From the NCBI GenBank assembly GCA_913064945.1, contig CAJYAN010000001.1, positions 300,964 through 364,963 on the forward strand: a DNA stretch of 64,000 nucleotides, in the 5' to 3' direction. Each line of letters starts with the position of its first letter. Position 1 is the stretch's first letter. Positions 63,899 through 64,000 of the stretch are shown in pieces. The notes below the pieces were generated by a model that saw only the letters and a list, made by a program, of their open reading frames with translations, searched no databases and was not told the DNA's origin. The position numbers and the translations under genes are program-made. The stretch comes from an uncultured Gammaproteobacteria bacterium. GTDB taxonomy: Bacteria; Pseudomonadota; Gammaproteobacteria; UBA6429; Thiohalophilaceae.

Positions 63899-64000
63899 TG
63901 TAGGGTGGGTAAGCGTGTGTTTGCGTAACCCACCAGGCATTGCGGAGCAATTCATTGAGTGTCTGTTGGGGGTCGTAACAATTCACCCCAACCTACGGGC
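63899..64000. repeat. Second copy of a GTAGGGTGGGT-type intergenic repeat, running off the window
   Basis: TGTAGGGTGGGT with GTAACCCACC (about 63924-63933) and a terminal AACCTACGGG belong to the same class as the element at 63751. From the FAAL-ACP stop (63695) to the window end I see only these repeats and no gene. Confidence 0.65.

Overview
The window looks like chromosome from a free-living Gammaproteobacterium of medium GC content. Support comes from rsd/AlgQ, a YegQ-type trhP, cmoA, cmoB and cmoM, purT, slt, the UPF0260 gene ycgN and a DbpA-tail DEAD-box helicase. Many two-component and cyclic-di-GMP genes, a perfect FNR/ANR box and mercury and arsenic functions suggest an aquatic or sediment organism living across an oxygen gradient. 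I cannot name the genus. I saw no rRNA, tRNA, transposase, integrase or CRISPR array.

Layout. 1-8 kb: the 5' end of a yebC/pmpR gene, mscL, a zinc-type metal uptake operon without its ATPase, an FGGY kinase coupled to trhP, and rsd. 8-18 kb: two small unannotated genes, slt, ilvD, a MazG-like pyrophosphohydrolase, and gloA followed by a MacAB-like efflux set. 18-24 kb: a small ORF with a perfect Shine-Dalgarno, an outer-membrane barrel, an FNR-controlled ODP/metallo-beta-lactamase protein, a diguanylate cyclase, a NUDIX hydrolase and a histidine kinase. 24.1-30.6 kb: a mercury island (merR-merT-merP-merA) back to back with a thioredoxin-like / tandem-CcdA / second MerR operon, all bracketed by a 69-bp exact direct repeat that is the 3' end of the neighbouring arsM. 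30.7-37 kb: ycgN, a four-gene operon with a two-component system, cmoM, purT and small membrane proteins. 37.8-46 kb: deaD, a cold-shock gene, a second two-component system whose promoter shares an 11-bp-phased repeat with a nearby spondin-domain gene, and a PAS-GGDEF protein. 46-52.5 kb: a chemoreceptor, cmoA-cmoB, a glutaredoxin, a NarX/NarL-like pair and a probable sigma-54 small RNA. 52.5-64 kb: a PP2C phosphatase and atypical kinase, an alpha/beta-hydrolase-TlpA fusion, an exported dienelactone hydrolase, an acyltransferase, and a phosphopantetheinyl transferase / P450 / fatty-acyl-AMP-ligase-ACP locus.

How the genes work together. trhP, cmoA, cmoB and cmoM cover the known pathway to (methoxycarbonyl)methoxyuridine at tRNA position 34, scattered over 43 kb. 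The best candidates for an undescribed system are the MerR-controlled thioredoxin/tandem-CcdA operon inside the arsM-flanked mercury island and the P450/FAAL-ACP/PPTase locus. Most intergenic findings (FNR box, sigma-54 promoter, MerR-type operators, phased repeats, small ORFs) were read by eye and need comparative or transcript support.
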